Below, piece by piece: positions 15,017-23,700 of a stretch of 31,712 nucleotides of DNA. Position 1 is the first letter of the stretch. Each line of letters begins with the position of its first letter. The DNA is from an uncultured Eubacteriales bacterium (lineage in GTDB: Bacteria; Bacillota; Clostridia; Oscillospirales; CAG-272), in NCBI GenBank assembly GCA_934481515.1, contig CAKSPO010000022.1, positions 1 through 31,712 on the forward strand, in the 5' to 3' direction. The translations under genes were made by a program, and so were the position numbers. The notes under the pieces were generated by a model that saw only the letters and a list, made by a program, of their open reading frames with translations, did not search any database and was not told where the DNA came from.

Positions 15017-15832
15017 TTATTTTTCCGTTTGGTAGCTCTGCCGGTAAAGCGACGGGGACATTCCGTAGCGCTCGCTGAACTTCCGGGAAAAATAGAATTG
15101 GTCGCAGAAGCCGCAAAGCTCACTGATGCTTGCAACGCTCTCCCCCGTATAAAGCAGTTTTTCCTCCGCAAAGCGGAAAATCTGGTCGTCGATATACTGC
15201 GAAACCGAGCATCCGACCTCCTCCCGGAAGGTACGTGCAAGCGTTCCCTTGGAAACAAACAGCGCCTGTGCCACTGCCTGCACGGTCAGTGCCGCGGAAA
15301 GGTTTTCCCGGATGTATGCAACTGCCGCCGCCGTTCGGGCGGAAAGCTTTGTGGGCTGGTTGGGATGATAAGGGACATTGCCGAGAATTCCGGAAAGGAT
15401 GCGGGAAACATACAGCTCCATGGTCAGTGCGGAGGAAAACGCATCTCCGTCGTGAAACATCCTGCGAAGCATCGCGGCATCCTTCAGATCCAGCGGAACC
15501 TTTGCCACCTTGCCGAAGCGGTTGAAGTAATCATAGCCGTCCGGCCGCACCAGATTGAAGTGAAAATACAGCTTTTCCAGATGGGTTCCGCATTGATAGG
15601 AGTAGCGCAGTCCCGCCGGAATCAGGTAAGCATACCCCGGCATCAGTGTCACGCTTCCCTCCTCCGTGCAAACCGTTCCCTCGCCGCCCGTGACAAGATA
15701 GAGCCTGGAAAAAGAAGAACAAACACCCTCCGCGCGCCAGGTCGGGTCGGTATCCACGTCGCCGACCTCCAGAAAGCGCAGGGTCAGTGCGTTCATATGA
15801 ACCAGCAGATCCTGATTGATGAATATTTCCAC
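15017..15832 (-). CDS. AraC-family transcriptional regulator (divergent to the fucosidase gene)
   Basis: 271-residue regulator. The N-terminal half is a cupin-like sensing domain (LYLVTGGEGTVCTEEGSVTLMPGYAYLIPAG has the usual beta pattern; written here only to mark it, at about 45-75). The C-terminal ~95 residues form the AraC DNA-binding domain with LTVQAVAQALFVSKGTLAR as first helix-turn-helix and FCDQFYFSRKFSERYGMSP as second. The start is taken as GTG at 15832, because AGGAGGAA lies 5 bases upstream; the ATG at 15856 has no comparable site. It is divergent from the GH29 fucosidase gene, so it most likely controls that gene in response to a fucosylated sugar. It is only distantly similar to the other AraC protein here and is not a recent duplicate. 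Confidence 0.9.
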   Translation of the reverse strand: MEIFINQDLLVHMNALTLRFLEVGDVDTDPTWRAEGVCSSFSRLYLVTGGEGTVCTEEGSVTLMPGYAYLIPAGLRYSYQCGTHLEKLYFHFNLVRPDGYDYFNRFGKVAKVPLDLKDAAMLRRMFHDGDAFSSALTMELYVSRILSGILGNVPYHPNQPTKLSARTAAAVAYIRENLSAALTVQAVAQALFVSKGTLARTFREEVGCSVSQYIDDQIFRFAEEKLLYTGESVASISELCGFCDQFYFSRKFSERYGMSPSLYRQSYQTEK

Positions 15833-15943
15833 GGTTCTTCCTCCTGCGGCAGGCACCCTTCTCTCCCGGCGCTGTCAGCCGCAAAACAATTCATTTCTCC
15901 ATAAAAATGCGCAAAAAGTTCATTCCCGCGTACCGGAAAAGGG

Positions 15944-15985
15944 AGTATAATGCGGTTAGCAGGGACGGGCAGAAAGTAGTATAAC
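15944..15985. promoter_or_regulatory. Divergent promoter region, fucosidase and AraC regulator
   Basis: Two -10-like boxes on the plus strand, TATAAT at 15946-15951 and TATAAC at 15980-15985; the latter has TTAGCA at 15956-15961 as a weak -35 (18-base spacer). Both are preceded by AG, so each also reads TATACT on the minus strand and could serve the divergent AraC gene. No strong -35 box was found, which is consistent with activator dependence. Confidence 0.45.
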
Positions 15986-16073
15986 AGACTTCCGCCCGAA
16001 AATCAAGCGGTTTTCATTTTTTCGGTCGCGCTTTTCCCGCTTCAAAAAACGAATGCAAAGGAGATTTGAGAAG

Positions 16074-17360
16074 ATGTCATCCTACATCCGCAGAAAAACA
16101 CCGGGAGACACCGGATGGTTTGTTCATGACCGTTTTGGAATGTTTCTTCACTGGGGGCTGTATTCCATGCCGGCAAGGCATGAATGGGTCAAAAGCTATG
16201 AGGAAATCCCGGAGAAAAAATACGATGTTTATTTCCGGAATTTTTCTCCCGACCTGTACGATCCCCGCGAGTGGGCGAGACGTGCGCGGGCGGCGGGAAT
16301 GAAATATGCCGTTCTGACGACCAAACATCACGAGGGCTTTTGTCTGTTTGATTCCGCTTACACGGATTACAAATGCACCAATACGCCCGCAGGTCGTGAC
16401 CTTGTGCGGGAATATGTCGATGCCTTCCGGGCAGAGGGGTTGCGGATCGGCTTTTACTATTCCCTTCTGGACTGGCACCATCCCGATTACACCATAGATC
16501 GCTTCCACCCCCGGCGCAACGATCCGCAGGCGGAGGAGCTGAACCGCGGGCGGGATATGCGGCGCTATGCCGAATACATGCGGAATCAGGTCCGGGAGCT
16601 TCTGACCAATTACGGAAAGATCGACATTCTCTGGTTTGATTTTTCCTTTGACGATCCGAACCCCATTCACCCGTGGATGCGCGGCAAAGGCAAAGAGGAC
16701 TGGGAGGCGGAAAAGCTGATCTCCCTTGCCCGTTCCCTCCAGCCGGGGATTATCATCGACAACCGCACGGAGCTGGAGCAGGATCTCTGGACGCCGGAGC
16801 AGTATCAGCCGACGGACTGGATTCGCCATGAAACCACCGGGGAATATGTCACATGGGAAGCCTGCCAGACCTTTTCCGGTTCCTGGGGGTATCACCGGGA
16901 TGAAACGACGTGGAAGTCTCCGGAACAGCTGATCAAGATGCTGATCAACACAGTCTGCTGCGGCGGAAACCTTCTGATGAACGTCGGTCCCACCTCCCGC
17001 GGGTATTTCGATGCGCGTGCCGTCCGGGCGCTGGAGGTCTACGGGGACTGGATGAAGTACAACAGCCGCTCGGTCTACGGCTGTACCATGGCGGAGCCGG
17101 AACTGCTCAAAACCTGCCCCGCGGGGTGCCGTTACACGCAAAGCGAGGACGGTAAGCGCCTTTACATTCACATTTTTGACTATCCGTTCCGTGCTCTTGA
17201 AATTCCGGGGCTTGCCGGGAAGGCGGAATATGCGCAGTTTCTGCACGACGGAAGCGAGCTTCTGTTCCGGGAGAAGGCCGGCGAAAAACTGACCTTTACC
17301 CTTCCCGTCGTCAAGCCGGACGTACTCATTCCCGTCATTGAGGTGCTTCTGAAGCAGTGA
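16074..17360 (+). CDS. Alpha-L-fucosidase, GH29, cytoplasmic
   Basis: 428-residue glycoside hydrolase that releases L-fucose from fucosylated oligosaccharides by a retaining mechanism. Family 29 hallmarks include FGMFLHWGLYSMPARHEWV, the LTTKHHEGFCLFDS block (His-His-Glu), the nucleophile Asp189 in ILWFDF, WEACQTFSGSWGYH (about 261-274, around the variable acid/base region) and GGNLLMNVGPTSRG. There is no signal peptide, so the substrate must be imported first. The start at 16074 has AAGGAGA 9 bases upstream; the in-frame ATG at 16053 would lie before that site and was rejected. The enzyme supplies fucose to the isomerase and is probably controlled by the divergent AraC regulator. Linkage preference (alpha-1,2 or alpha-1,3/4) cannot be told from the sequence by eye. 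Confidence 0.95.
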   Translation: MSSYIRRKTPGDTGWFVHDRFGMFLHWGLYSMPARHEWVKSYEEIPEKKYDVYFRNFSPDLYDPREWARRARAAGMKYAVLTTKHHEGFCLFDSAYTDYKCTNTPAGRDLVREYVDAFRAEGLRIGFYYSLLDWHHPDYTIDRFHPRRNDPQAEELNRGRDMRRYAEYMRNQVRELLTNYGKIDILWFDFSFDDPNPIHPWMRGKGKEDWEAEKLISLARSLQPGIIIDNRTELEQDLWTPEQYQPTDWIRHETTGEYVTWEACQTFSGSWGYHRDETTWKSPEQLIKMLINTVCCGGNLLMNVGPTSRGYFDARAVRALEVYGDWMKYNSRSVYGCTMAEPELLKTCPAGCRYTQSEDGKRLYIHIFDYPFRALEIPGLAGKAEYAQFLHDGSELLFREKAGEKLTFTLPVVKPDVLIPVIEVLLKQ

Positions 17361-17395
17361 CCGTTGCCGGAAATAAATATCCGAACAAACATAAA

Positions 17396-17434
17396 ACTAC
17401 GACCCGGAGGGGATATTCCCCTCCGGGTCGTAGT
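17396..17434 (-). terminator. Perfect 18-pair terminator hairpin
   Basis: 17396-17413 (ACTACGACCCGGAGGGGA) pairs perfectly with 17417-17434 around a three-base loop. On the minus strand it is followed by TTTTATGTTTG, so it ends the membrane-protein gene at 17456-19009. It may also block read-through from the fucosidase gene, which stops at 17360, although the plus-strand side lacks a T-run. Confidence 0.88.
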
Positions 17435-17455
17435 CTATGATGGGGCGGTCAGGGC

Positions 17456-19009
17456 TTACGCCTCGCCGTTGTTGTCGTTGTTGTCGTTGTTGTCGTTGTT
17501 GTCGTTGTTCTCGACGGTGGCAGAAGCTGCGACGGCATCGGTTGCTCCCTCGGACACGCCGGGCAGAGGAGCCTTTCCGCTCAGGATCAGGAGCTCCCAC
17601 TCTTCGGGAAGGTCGGAGCAATACTTCTTCTTCAGAACGGAGGTAGCAATTCCGGCAGCCAGAACAAGGATGGCGCCGATCAGCATACCGATCAATGCGC
17701 TCTTGGTCTCGGACGGAATCGAGTAGATGGCGCCCGCAGCCTCCTCATTGATGATGAGCTTACCGCTGTCCGTATTCACGGTGTAGTACTTCTGGTTTTT
17801 GAGCATGCTTACGATGAAAGGAAGGATTGTGCAAATGATTGCGGAAATACCGGAAGAAACGAAGTTTGCTCTCTGTCCCTTCTTTCCGACGGTCAGACCA
17901 AGCTGTGCCGCGCAGGAAACGATGAGGGAGCCGGTGATGGCAAGTGCCATGATTCCGAACACGGCAATAATCAGCAGGTCGGCAACATATCCGGTGCTTG
18001 CGCTGAATTCCGCAACAGTTTCATTGGAAAACATATTGTAAGCTTTGATGGTATTATTGATGTCCGTTGTCTGATTGCTGAGCTTTTCCATGTAGTCACC
18101 AAAGGCGTTGAAGAAAGAGCGCAGAACATTGACGTTCAGCAGGTTGACAAAGAACACGATTGCGCCAACGCCTGCAACAGCGGCGGTTCCCTGCGCCACA
18201 TTGACATAGCGGAAATCTCTCGGTGCATAGCTGCGGAGTCTGGTTGCAACCACATTGAGCACAACGCTCACCAGTGCCAGAACCATGATCAGCGTCAGAC
18301 CTGTGCCGAACTCCATACCGTTGAACAGGGTGAGTGCCAGAGCAAAGGTGACTGCCGTAGACAGGTAAGAAATCATCTTGCCCGCAACCTTACCGGAAAC
18401 CTCTTCCGGATTTGCCAGGTGCGTCAGCACACGGATCAGGCAGATGATTGCCGTAATACCGACTGCAATCGGGAAAACGGTAATGAAAATCAGGATGTAG
18501 AACATTGCGATGAACTGGATCACCATCATGATGATCTCGCCGACACCGGATTCCGACTTTTCGTCCTCATTGTTGGAAAAATCCACCGCCTGACCGAGAG
18601 CGGCAAACACGGTCAGAATGGCTTCCTGACCCTCCGGATCTTCAATCGCCTTCTTCAGATCTTCTTTTGCCTGATTGATCTTATCCTGCTCCTGCTGGGA
18701 AACGGTGCTGGTCATTTCCTTTGCCGTATTGATGCTGACTTTGATAATCTTGAACATGAGAACGTCTGCCTTAATCAGCTTGGGCATCGTGACATCCAGC
18801 TTTTCGGGGATCTTGATGGAATCAAACCCTTCCACATCCTTGGACATGGAGTCCAGCGATGTCTGCACGTTCTGACGAAGCGTGCTGTCGGAAAGGTTGA
18901 TGGTCAGAATGGAGGTGAAGGAAAAGATCAGCGTCAGTACAATCAGCGCAAGGCTGACAAGTGCCTGTACCAGAGAGATCTGTTTCCGCGGGAGATTGAG
19001 TTGTTTCAT
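17456..19009 (-). CDS. Polytopic membrane protein of unknown function
   Basis: 517-residue protein I do not recognise. It has a first membrane segment (about 11-36), then a ~115-residue outer or inner loop (about 40-155) with a charged helical stretch, then about seven further hydrophobic segments between 157 and 465 (roughly 157-190, 210-230, 233-255, 275-298, 345-370, 390-410 and 437-462). A ~50-residue soluble tail ends in five Asp-Asn-Asn-like triplets. No catalytic motif or transporter signature is evident. The start at 19009 follows AAAGGA. It has its own promoter (19074-19102) and terminator, so it is monocistronic. It is divergent from the amidohydrolase but shares no obvious pathway with it. 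Confidence 0.85.
   Translation of the reverse strand: MKQLNLPRKQISLVQALVSLALIVLTLIFSFTSILTINLSDSTLRQNVQTSLDSMSKDVEGFDSIKIPEKLDVTMPKLIKADVLMFKIIKVSINTAKEMTSTVSQQEQDKINQAKEDLKKAIEDPEGQEAILTVFAALGQAVDFSNNEDEKSESGVGEIIMMVIQFIAMFYILIFITVFPIAVGITAIICLIRVLTHLANPEEVSGKVAGKMISYLSTAVTFALALTLFNGMEFGTGLTLIMVLALVSVVLNVVATRLRSYAPRDFRYVNVAQGTAAVAGVGAIVFFVNLLNVNVLRSFFNAFGDYMEKLSNQTTDINNTIKAYNMFSNETVAEFSASTGYVADLLIIAVFGIMALAITGSLIVSCAAQLGLTVGKKGQRANFVSSGISAIICTILPFIVSMLKNQKYYTVNTDSGKLIINEEAAGAIYSIPSETKSALIGMLIGAILVLAAGIATSVLKKKYCSDLPEEWELLILSGKAPLPGVSEGATDAVAASATVENNDNNDNNDNNDNNGEA
17468..17512. repeat. 9-base microsatellite (five units) in a coding tail
   Basis: Four perfect copies of GTTGTTGTC (17468-17503) and a fifth with one change (17504-17512). 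In the gene on the minus strand this encodes repeated Asp-Asn-Asn triplets. Because the unit is 9 bases, gain or loss of units would keep the reading frame and only change tail length. Confidence 0.9.
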
Positions 19010-19073
19010 AACGGAAAAGTCCTTTCAAAAATTTTTTGGCAAATATAGATAGCTTCTCCAAATTGCCGTTCCT

Positions 19074-19102
19074 ATTCTACAACCACCTTTGGGATTTGTC
19101 AA
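19074..19102 (-). promoter_or_regulatory. Promoter of the polytopic membrane protein gene
   Basis: Minus-strand TTGACA (19097-19102), a 17-base spacer and TAGAAT (19074-19079), giving a leader of about 60 bases. The rest of 19010-19341 holds only this promoter and the divergent one at 19235-19263. Confidence 0.8.
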
Positions 19103-19234
19103 TAGATTTTCAGAAAATAATCACATAAAACGTTTCTTTTTATCACAAATTTCGCGTTTTTCACACTTTTGCGTAAAAAAAGAATTCAAAAACGCCGTTT
19201 TTCAGGGATGATGCGTTTTTCCGGAAAAAGGCGC

Positions 19235-19263
19235 TTGACATTCCGGAGAATATCCTTTATAAT
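19235..19263 (+). promoter_or_regulatory. Promoter of the amidohydrolase gene
   Basis: TTGACA (19235-19240), a 17-base spacer and TATAAT (19258-19263): a full consensus match. Transcription would start near 19270, about 70 bases before the GTG start codon. Confidence 0.85.
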
Positions 19264-19341
19264 AACAGAAAGTTTTGCGAAGCAGAAAGCCCGTCTGTAC
19301 GTCATGGGCAGTCCGCTTGCGGGAACAATTCGGGAGCGGCG

Positions 19342-20637
19342 GTGAAGATAAGAATGAACAGATACGCATTTGTAAACGGAAGGCTGTTGGACGGGAACCG
19401 GGACATGGAGATCCGGGAGAAATGCTGTGTGCTGGTGGAAGGAGAAAAAATTACCGGTATCGTTTCCGGCGGAACGGTGCCGGACGGATACCGAAAAATC
19501 GACCTTGGCGGAAGATATCTGATGCCGGGGCTGATCAATATGCATGTCCATCTTGCCGGAAACGGAAAGCCGCAGAAAAAGCAGCGGGACAACGAAAAGC
19601 TCGTCCGCACCATCATGGGTTCGGCACTGACGCGTGCGGTTGCCTACCGGATGGTATGCGGATTTGCGCGGGAGGAGCTGCTCAGCGGTGTTACGACCCT
19701 CCGGACAGTGGGAGGGCTAGGCAATTTTGATACGCGCCTGCGGGATGAAATTGCCGACGGCAAAAAGGAAGGTCCGCGAATTCTCGCCTCCAACCGCGGC
19801 ATTTCGGTTCCCGGCGGGCACATGGCAGGCTCCGTTGCCGTTGCCGCGCACAACGTGGAGGAAGCGCTCTCCTGTCTTGCCGCGGCGGAAAGTGAGAGGG
19901 TTGATCTGATCAAGCTGATGGTTACCGGCGGTGTGCTGGATGCCAAAGAAAAAGGCACTCCCGGAGAGCTGAAAATGCCGCCGGAAATGATCCGGGCGGT
20001 CACGGAAGCGGCGCACAAAGCAGGATACCTGGTTGCGGCGCACGCGGAATCTCCGGAAGGTGTCAAGGCAGCTTTGCAAAACGGTGTGGATTCCATTGAG
20101 CACGGCGCCAAGCCGGACGCAGAAATTCTGTCGCTCTTCCGCGAACGCGGCGCATTCCTTTGCACCACCATTTCTCCGGCTCTTCCCTACGCGTTTTTTG
20201 ACCGTTCGGTCACGCACGCGTCCGAGGCGGAGCAGTACAACGGGAAGGTGGTCTTTGACGGAATCGTTGCCTGTGCGAAGGCGGCACTGGAAAACGGCAT
20301 TCCGGTGGTTCTCGGAAACGACGTGGGATGCCCGTGGATCACGCAGTACGATTTCTGGCGGGAGCTGTACTACTTCCATCATTATGTGGGTGTCTCCAAT
20401 GCGTTCGCGCTTTACACCGCAACTGCCCGGAGTGCGGAGCTTGCCGGGATCGGCGGCATAACCGGAACCGTTGAAGAGGGAAAATGCGCCGATCTGATCG
20501 TTACGGCGGAAAACCCGCTGGAAGACCTGCGCGCCTTGCGGAATGTGGAACTGGTGATGGCAAGAGGAATTCTCTATGACCATCCGAAGCCGAAAAAGAA
20601 AAAGATTGTGGAAACGGAGCTGGATCGGTTTCTCTGA
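19342..20637 (+). CDS. Metal-dependent amidohydrolase (prolidase/imidazolonepropionase-like)
   Basis: 431-residue cytoplasmic hydrolase of the amidohydrolase superfamily, with a composite N/C-terminal beta-sandwich and a TIM barrel. The binuclear metal site is complete: His68 and His70 (MHVH), Lys191 (LIKLMVTGG, the carboxylated lysine), His234 (VAAHAES), His254 (SIEHG) and Asp327 (LGNDVG). This pattern is shared by the COG1228 group, which includes prolidase-like dipeptidases acting on Xaa-Pro or Xaa-Arg, and imidazolonepropionases. The exact substrate cannot be read from the sequence. The start is GTG at 19342 with GGGAG 5 bases upstream; the ATG at 19354 lacks a well-spaced site. It has a perfect promoter and a strong terminator and is monocistronic. 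A peptide-processing role would fit the peptide transporter elsewhere in the window, but no direct link is shown. Confidence 0.88.
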   Translation: MKIRMNRYAFVNGRLLDGNRDMEIREKCCVLVEGEKITGIVSGGTVPDGYRKIDLGGRYLMPGLINMHVHLAGNGKPQKKQRDNEKLVRTIMGSALTRAVAYRMVCGFAREELLSGVTTLRTVGGLGNFDTRLRDEIADGKKEGPRILASNRGISVPGGHMAGSVAVAAHNVEEALSCLAAAESERVDLIKLMVTGGVLDAKEKGTPGELKMPPEMIRAVTEAAHKAGYLVAAHAESPEGVKAALQNGVDSIEHGAKPDAEILSLFRERGAFLCTTISPALPYAFFDRSVTHASEAEQYNGKVVFDGIVACAKAALENGIPVVLGNDVGCPWITQYDFWRELYYFHHYVGVSNAFALYTATARSAELAGIGGITGTVEEGKCADLIVTAENPLEDLRALRNVELVMARGILYDHPKPKKKKIVETELDRFL

Positions 20638-20647
20638 TCCCGCCAAA

Positions 20648-20702
20648 AAGAGCCTTCCCTTCCGGATATGAATGGCATCCGGAAAGGAAGGCTCTTCTTT
20701 TT
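20648..20702. terminator. Strong terminator after the amidohydrolase gene, probably bidirectional
   Basis: 20648-20667 pairs with 20677-20696 (19 of 20 positions) around a nine-base loop. It is followed by CTTTTTT on the plus strand. On the minus strand it is followed by TTTTTGG, so it can also end the large lipoprotein transcript (stop codon at 20771). Confidence 0.9.
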
Positions 20703-20711
20703 TCTCGTTTT

Positions 20712-20741
20712 GGCGGCTTCGGGAATCTTCCCGGAGCCGCC
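20712..20741 (+). other. Second stem-loop between convergent genes
   Basis: GGCGGCT-T-CGGGAA at 20712-20725 pairs with TTCCCG-G-AGCCGCC at 20728-20741 around a two-base loop. It is followed by GTTTTG on the plus strand only. It is probably a back-up terminator or a 3' processing stem. Confidence 0.5.
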
Positions 20742-20770
20742 GTTTTGATTGCATCGGATTTCCGATGGGG

Positions 20771-23700
20771 TCAGGCTTCCTCTTTTGCGGTCGCTTCCGC
20801 CGTAACGGTCGCAACGCCGTCGGTCACCTTGACCGTGTAGGTGTAGTCGTTGGTTGCTTTGAGCGTATAGACACCGGTTTCTGCATCATACGTGCACTCC
20901 GCAATCAGAATGGAATTGTACGCCGGCTTGCCGTCTACGTCCTTAGAGGCTCTCTGTGCCATCAGAAGGACTTTGTTTTCGGGGAGAATGTCCACATAGT
21001 AGCCGGCATCCGCCGTATAAACCGTGGTCGCCCCGATCTTTGTGACCGTTGCGCTCTCGTATACGGGAAGCGGCTGATCCTCTGTTTTTTCCTCTCCTCC
21101 AATGATCTCGGAGCTCTTTTCCTTCAGATCCAGCTGATAGTATGCCGTGGACGTGATTTTTCCGTTTTCATCCTTTTCCCGGACGACATAGTAAAGCTTG
21201 CCGTCATTGAGCATGATGTTTTCGGCTTCCAGATCCACGCCGTCCTTGGAAAGTCCGAAGGAGAAGTACGAGCCTGCGGGAATGTTCATATCCGACGCGA
21301 TGACGCGGTTGACGGTGACCTTGTAGCCATCGTTTGCATCCACCGTCTCCTCGCGAAGCAGTGCGTAAACGCTGTAACCGTAGGTCTGGAACACAGAGAA
21401 TGCGCGGCGGGTAAGGATAATGGAATATTTGTAGCCGTCATTGCCCGTAAAGGTTGCGCGGTAATAATTGTTGCCGAGTGCAACCAGCTCCGCATGATCC
21501 ACCGTTGTGATCTTCGTTCCGTCGCTCTCCAGATAGTTGGAGCCCTTTCCGAAGGTCGCGTTGAAATAGCTGGAGGTTACCTTTCCGTCCTCACCGTACT
21601 CGGTGCAAAGCGTGACGGTTCCGTAGGTGTTGGTGAACTGGCTTGCATAGTTGGAGCCCATCATCTGGTAGATGTAGTAGAGGTAGTACAGATAGGTGTA
21701 CGAGGGCATGGTCATTACATAAGACAGTCCCGTTACCTCATAGGTGCTCTTGGTATCGCTTCCGATGCCAGACCCTTGATAGCTGATGGAAATATCAAAG
21801 CGGAAATAACCGATGGTAAGATAGGTTTCCGTTCCCGTTCTGACAACCGTGCAGGAATAGTTCTTTCCGTCGATGACAACGGTTCCCGAAACAGAGAACT
21901 CATCACTGCCGGAAGGAGCAAAGGTCAGCATTTCAATGGGCGCGTAATGCTCGGTCTTGGAATCCACCAGCACGGGGTACAGACCCTTGGTTGCTTCCGC
22001 GCGGACAAAGCTGATGGCGAATCCGTCATTCTTATAATAGGTTTCGCCATTGTACTCCTTGATGTCCGAAAGCGTTCCGAAGTTCTCCTCGACATAGCCG
22101 TACCGGTTCTTGTTCGCAGCGGTTTCGTCCAGATGGTAGAGCGTTACGTTGTCATTATCGTCTACCGTATAATAGTATCTGACGTTGTTGTTGAAGATGG
22201 CAAATCCGTACTGGGAGAACAGGAGTGATCCCAGCTCCTTGGTGTAATACGCAATCGACGTATAGGAGCGCGGGGTTGCGGTTCCCTTTTCCGCATCGTA
22301 AACATAAATGAATGCATCCGTTGCGGCATCGTTGACGTAGTAGAGCAACGACTCGGTGACCAGCGAATAGGTTCCGGTCTCCTTTGTTCCGTTCATGAGG
22401 TATTTGATGGCGGTTCCGTCGTTGTTCAGCCGGAGAACCGACCAATCGTCCTCATTGACATAGGTGTGAACGACCTCCTCGTGAAGAACGTGGAATGCAT
22501 TGTAGGGATTGCTTCCGACCTTCATGGAACCAACCTTGCAGTTGAGCGTATGCTCGGTGGTGTCGTTCTTGTAGGTCAGGAGAATGTAGCCGTCCTTGAG
22601 GGTGTAGGCGGCATTTTCATCAATGTTGACGATCTTGCTTTCGGTTCCGTCCGATTCAATCTTGAACACGGTCGCACCGCCGAGACCGTCCAGCGTTGCA
22701 TAAATGCCTTGGAACACCTGATTGTCCACGATCAGATAGGTCTTCCCGTACTCTTCGCTCCGCAAATAGCAGGAGCCGTCCTTCAGAAGGAAGTTGTAGG
22801 TTCCTTCGGAAGCGGAAATCCGCACGTTGTCACCGTTCTTCTGGTACATACCAATGACCTCTCTGCCGTCATCATCGGTATAGGTTGCGGCAAAGCCGAA
22901 GCCGTCCAGCATCAAAATGCCGTTCTTGGTATTTGCAGAGGTGAAGGTGCCGTCATATTCCTTGTCATAGAGGAACAGATAATTTTTGCCGGACATGGTG
23001 CGCGCCAGCGTCTCAAAGCGGACTGCCGCCTCGTTCGTACCTTCCGTCTTCTCGTCGGAGACGAAGGAGTAAATCGGGAAGCCGGTGAGAGAGGTTCTCT
23101 GGGTGTCGGTAAAGATGCCCTTGTAGGTCTTGACCGTCTGCGTCTCGCCGTCAACCGTGACAACGTTGTAGGAAGCGCCGGTCTTCGGATTCAGAACCAG
23201 ATACAGCTGACGGTTGATGGTTCCGTCCTTTTCCACCACATAATAGACCGTTGTGGTCGTTGTGTAAACAACGAAGCTCTTGTCCTCGCCGTTCAGATCG
23301 AAATACAGCGTCTGGTCTGCGAATGCAACGGTCGCGGTTCCGTCCTCCACCGTACAGGTACCGAGGGTCATCTTTCCGTTGACCTCATACAGTGCAAGTC
23401 CTGCCACAATGGTCAGCTTGGCGCCGTTTTCTCCGGTATAGGTGGTGGTGTTATCGACGGTTTCGACATCGTTTGTATATGTCAGCCAGAAATGAATGCT
23501 ATAGGAGGTTGCAGCCGAATCCAGCATCAGGACGCAGGACTTCATTTTGGAGAAATCGACCGGCGTATTGAACACCTCAACGCCCTCCGGAAGTGCGATG
23601 TGCTCGGTAAGGGTGAAGGTATAGGTACCGGTTGCGCTGTTGTAGGTCATGGTTCCGCTTGCAATCTTGTGGAATTCCTTCTTCTGATTGTAACCGTACA

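Noticed and set aside
15833..15856. ATG at 15856 as start of the second AraC gene
   Set aside because: The AGGAGGAA site lies downstream of it and is ideally spaced for the GTG at 15832.
20672..22228. Long open frames opposite the giant lipoprotein and the other large genes
   Set aside because: They are antisense shadows created by the codon bias of GC-balanced real genes; no start signals and no family motifs.
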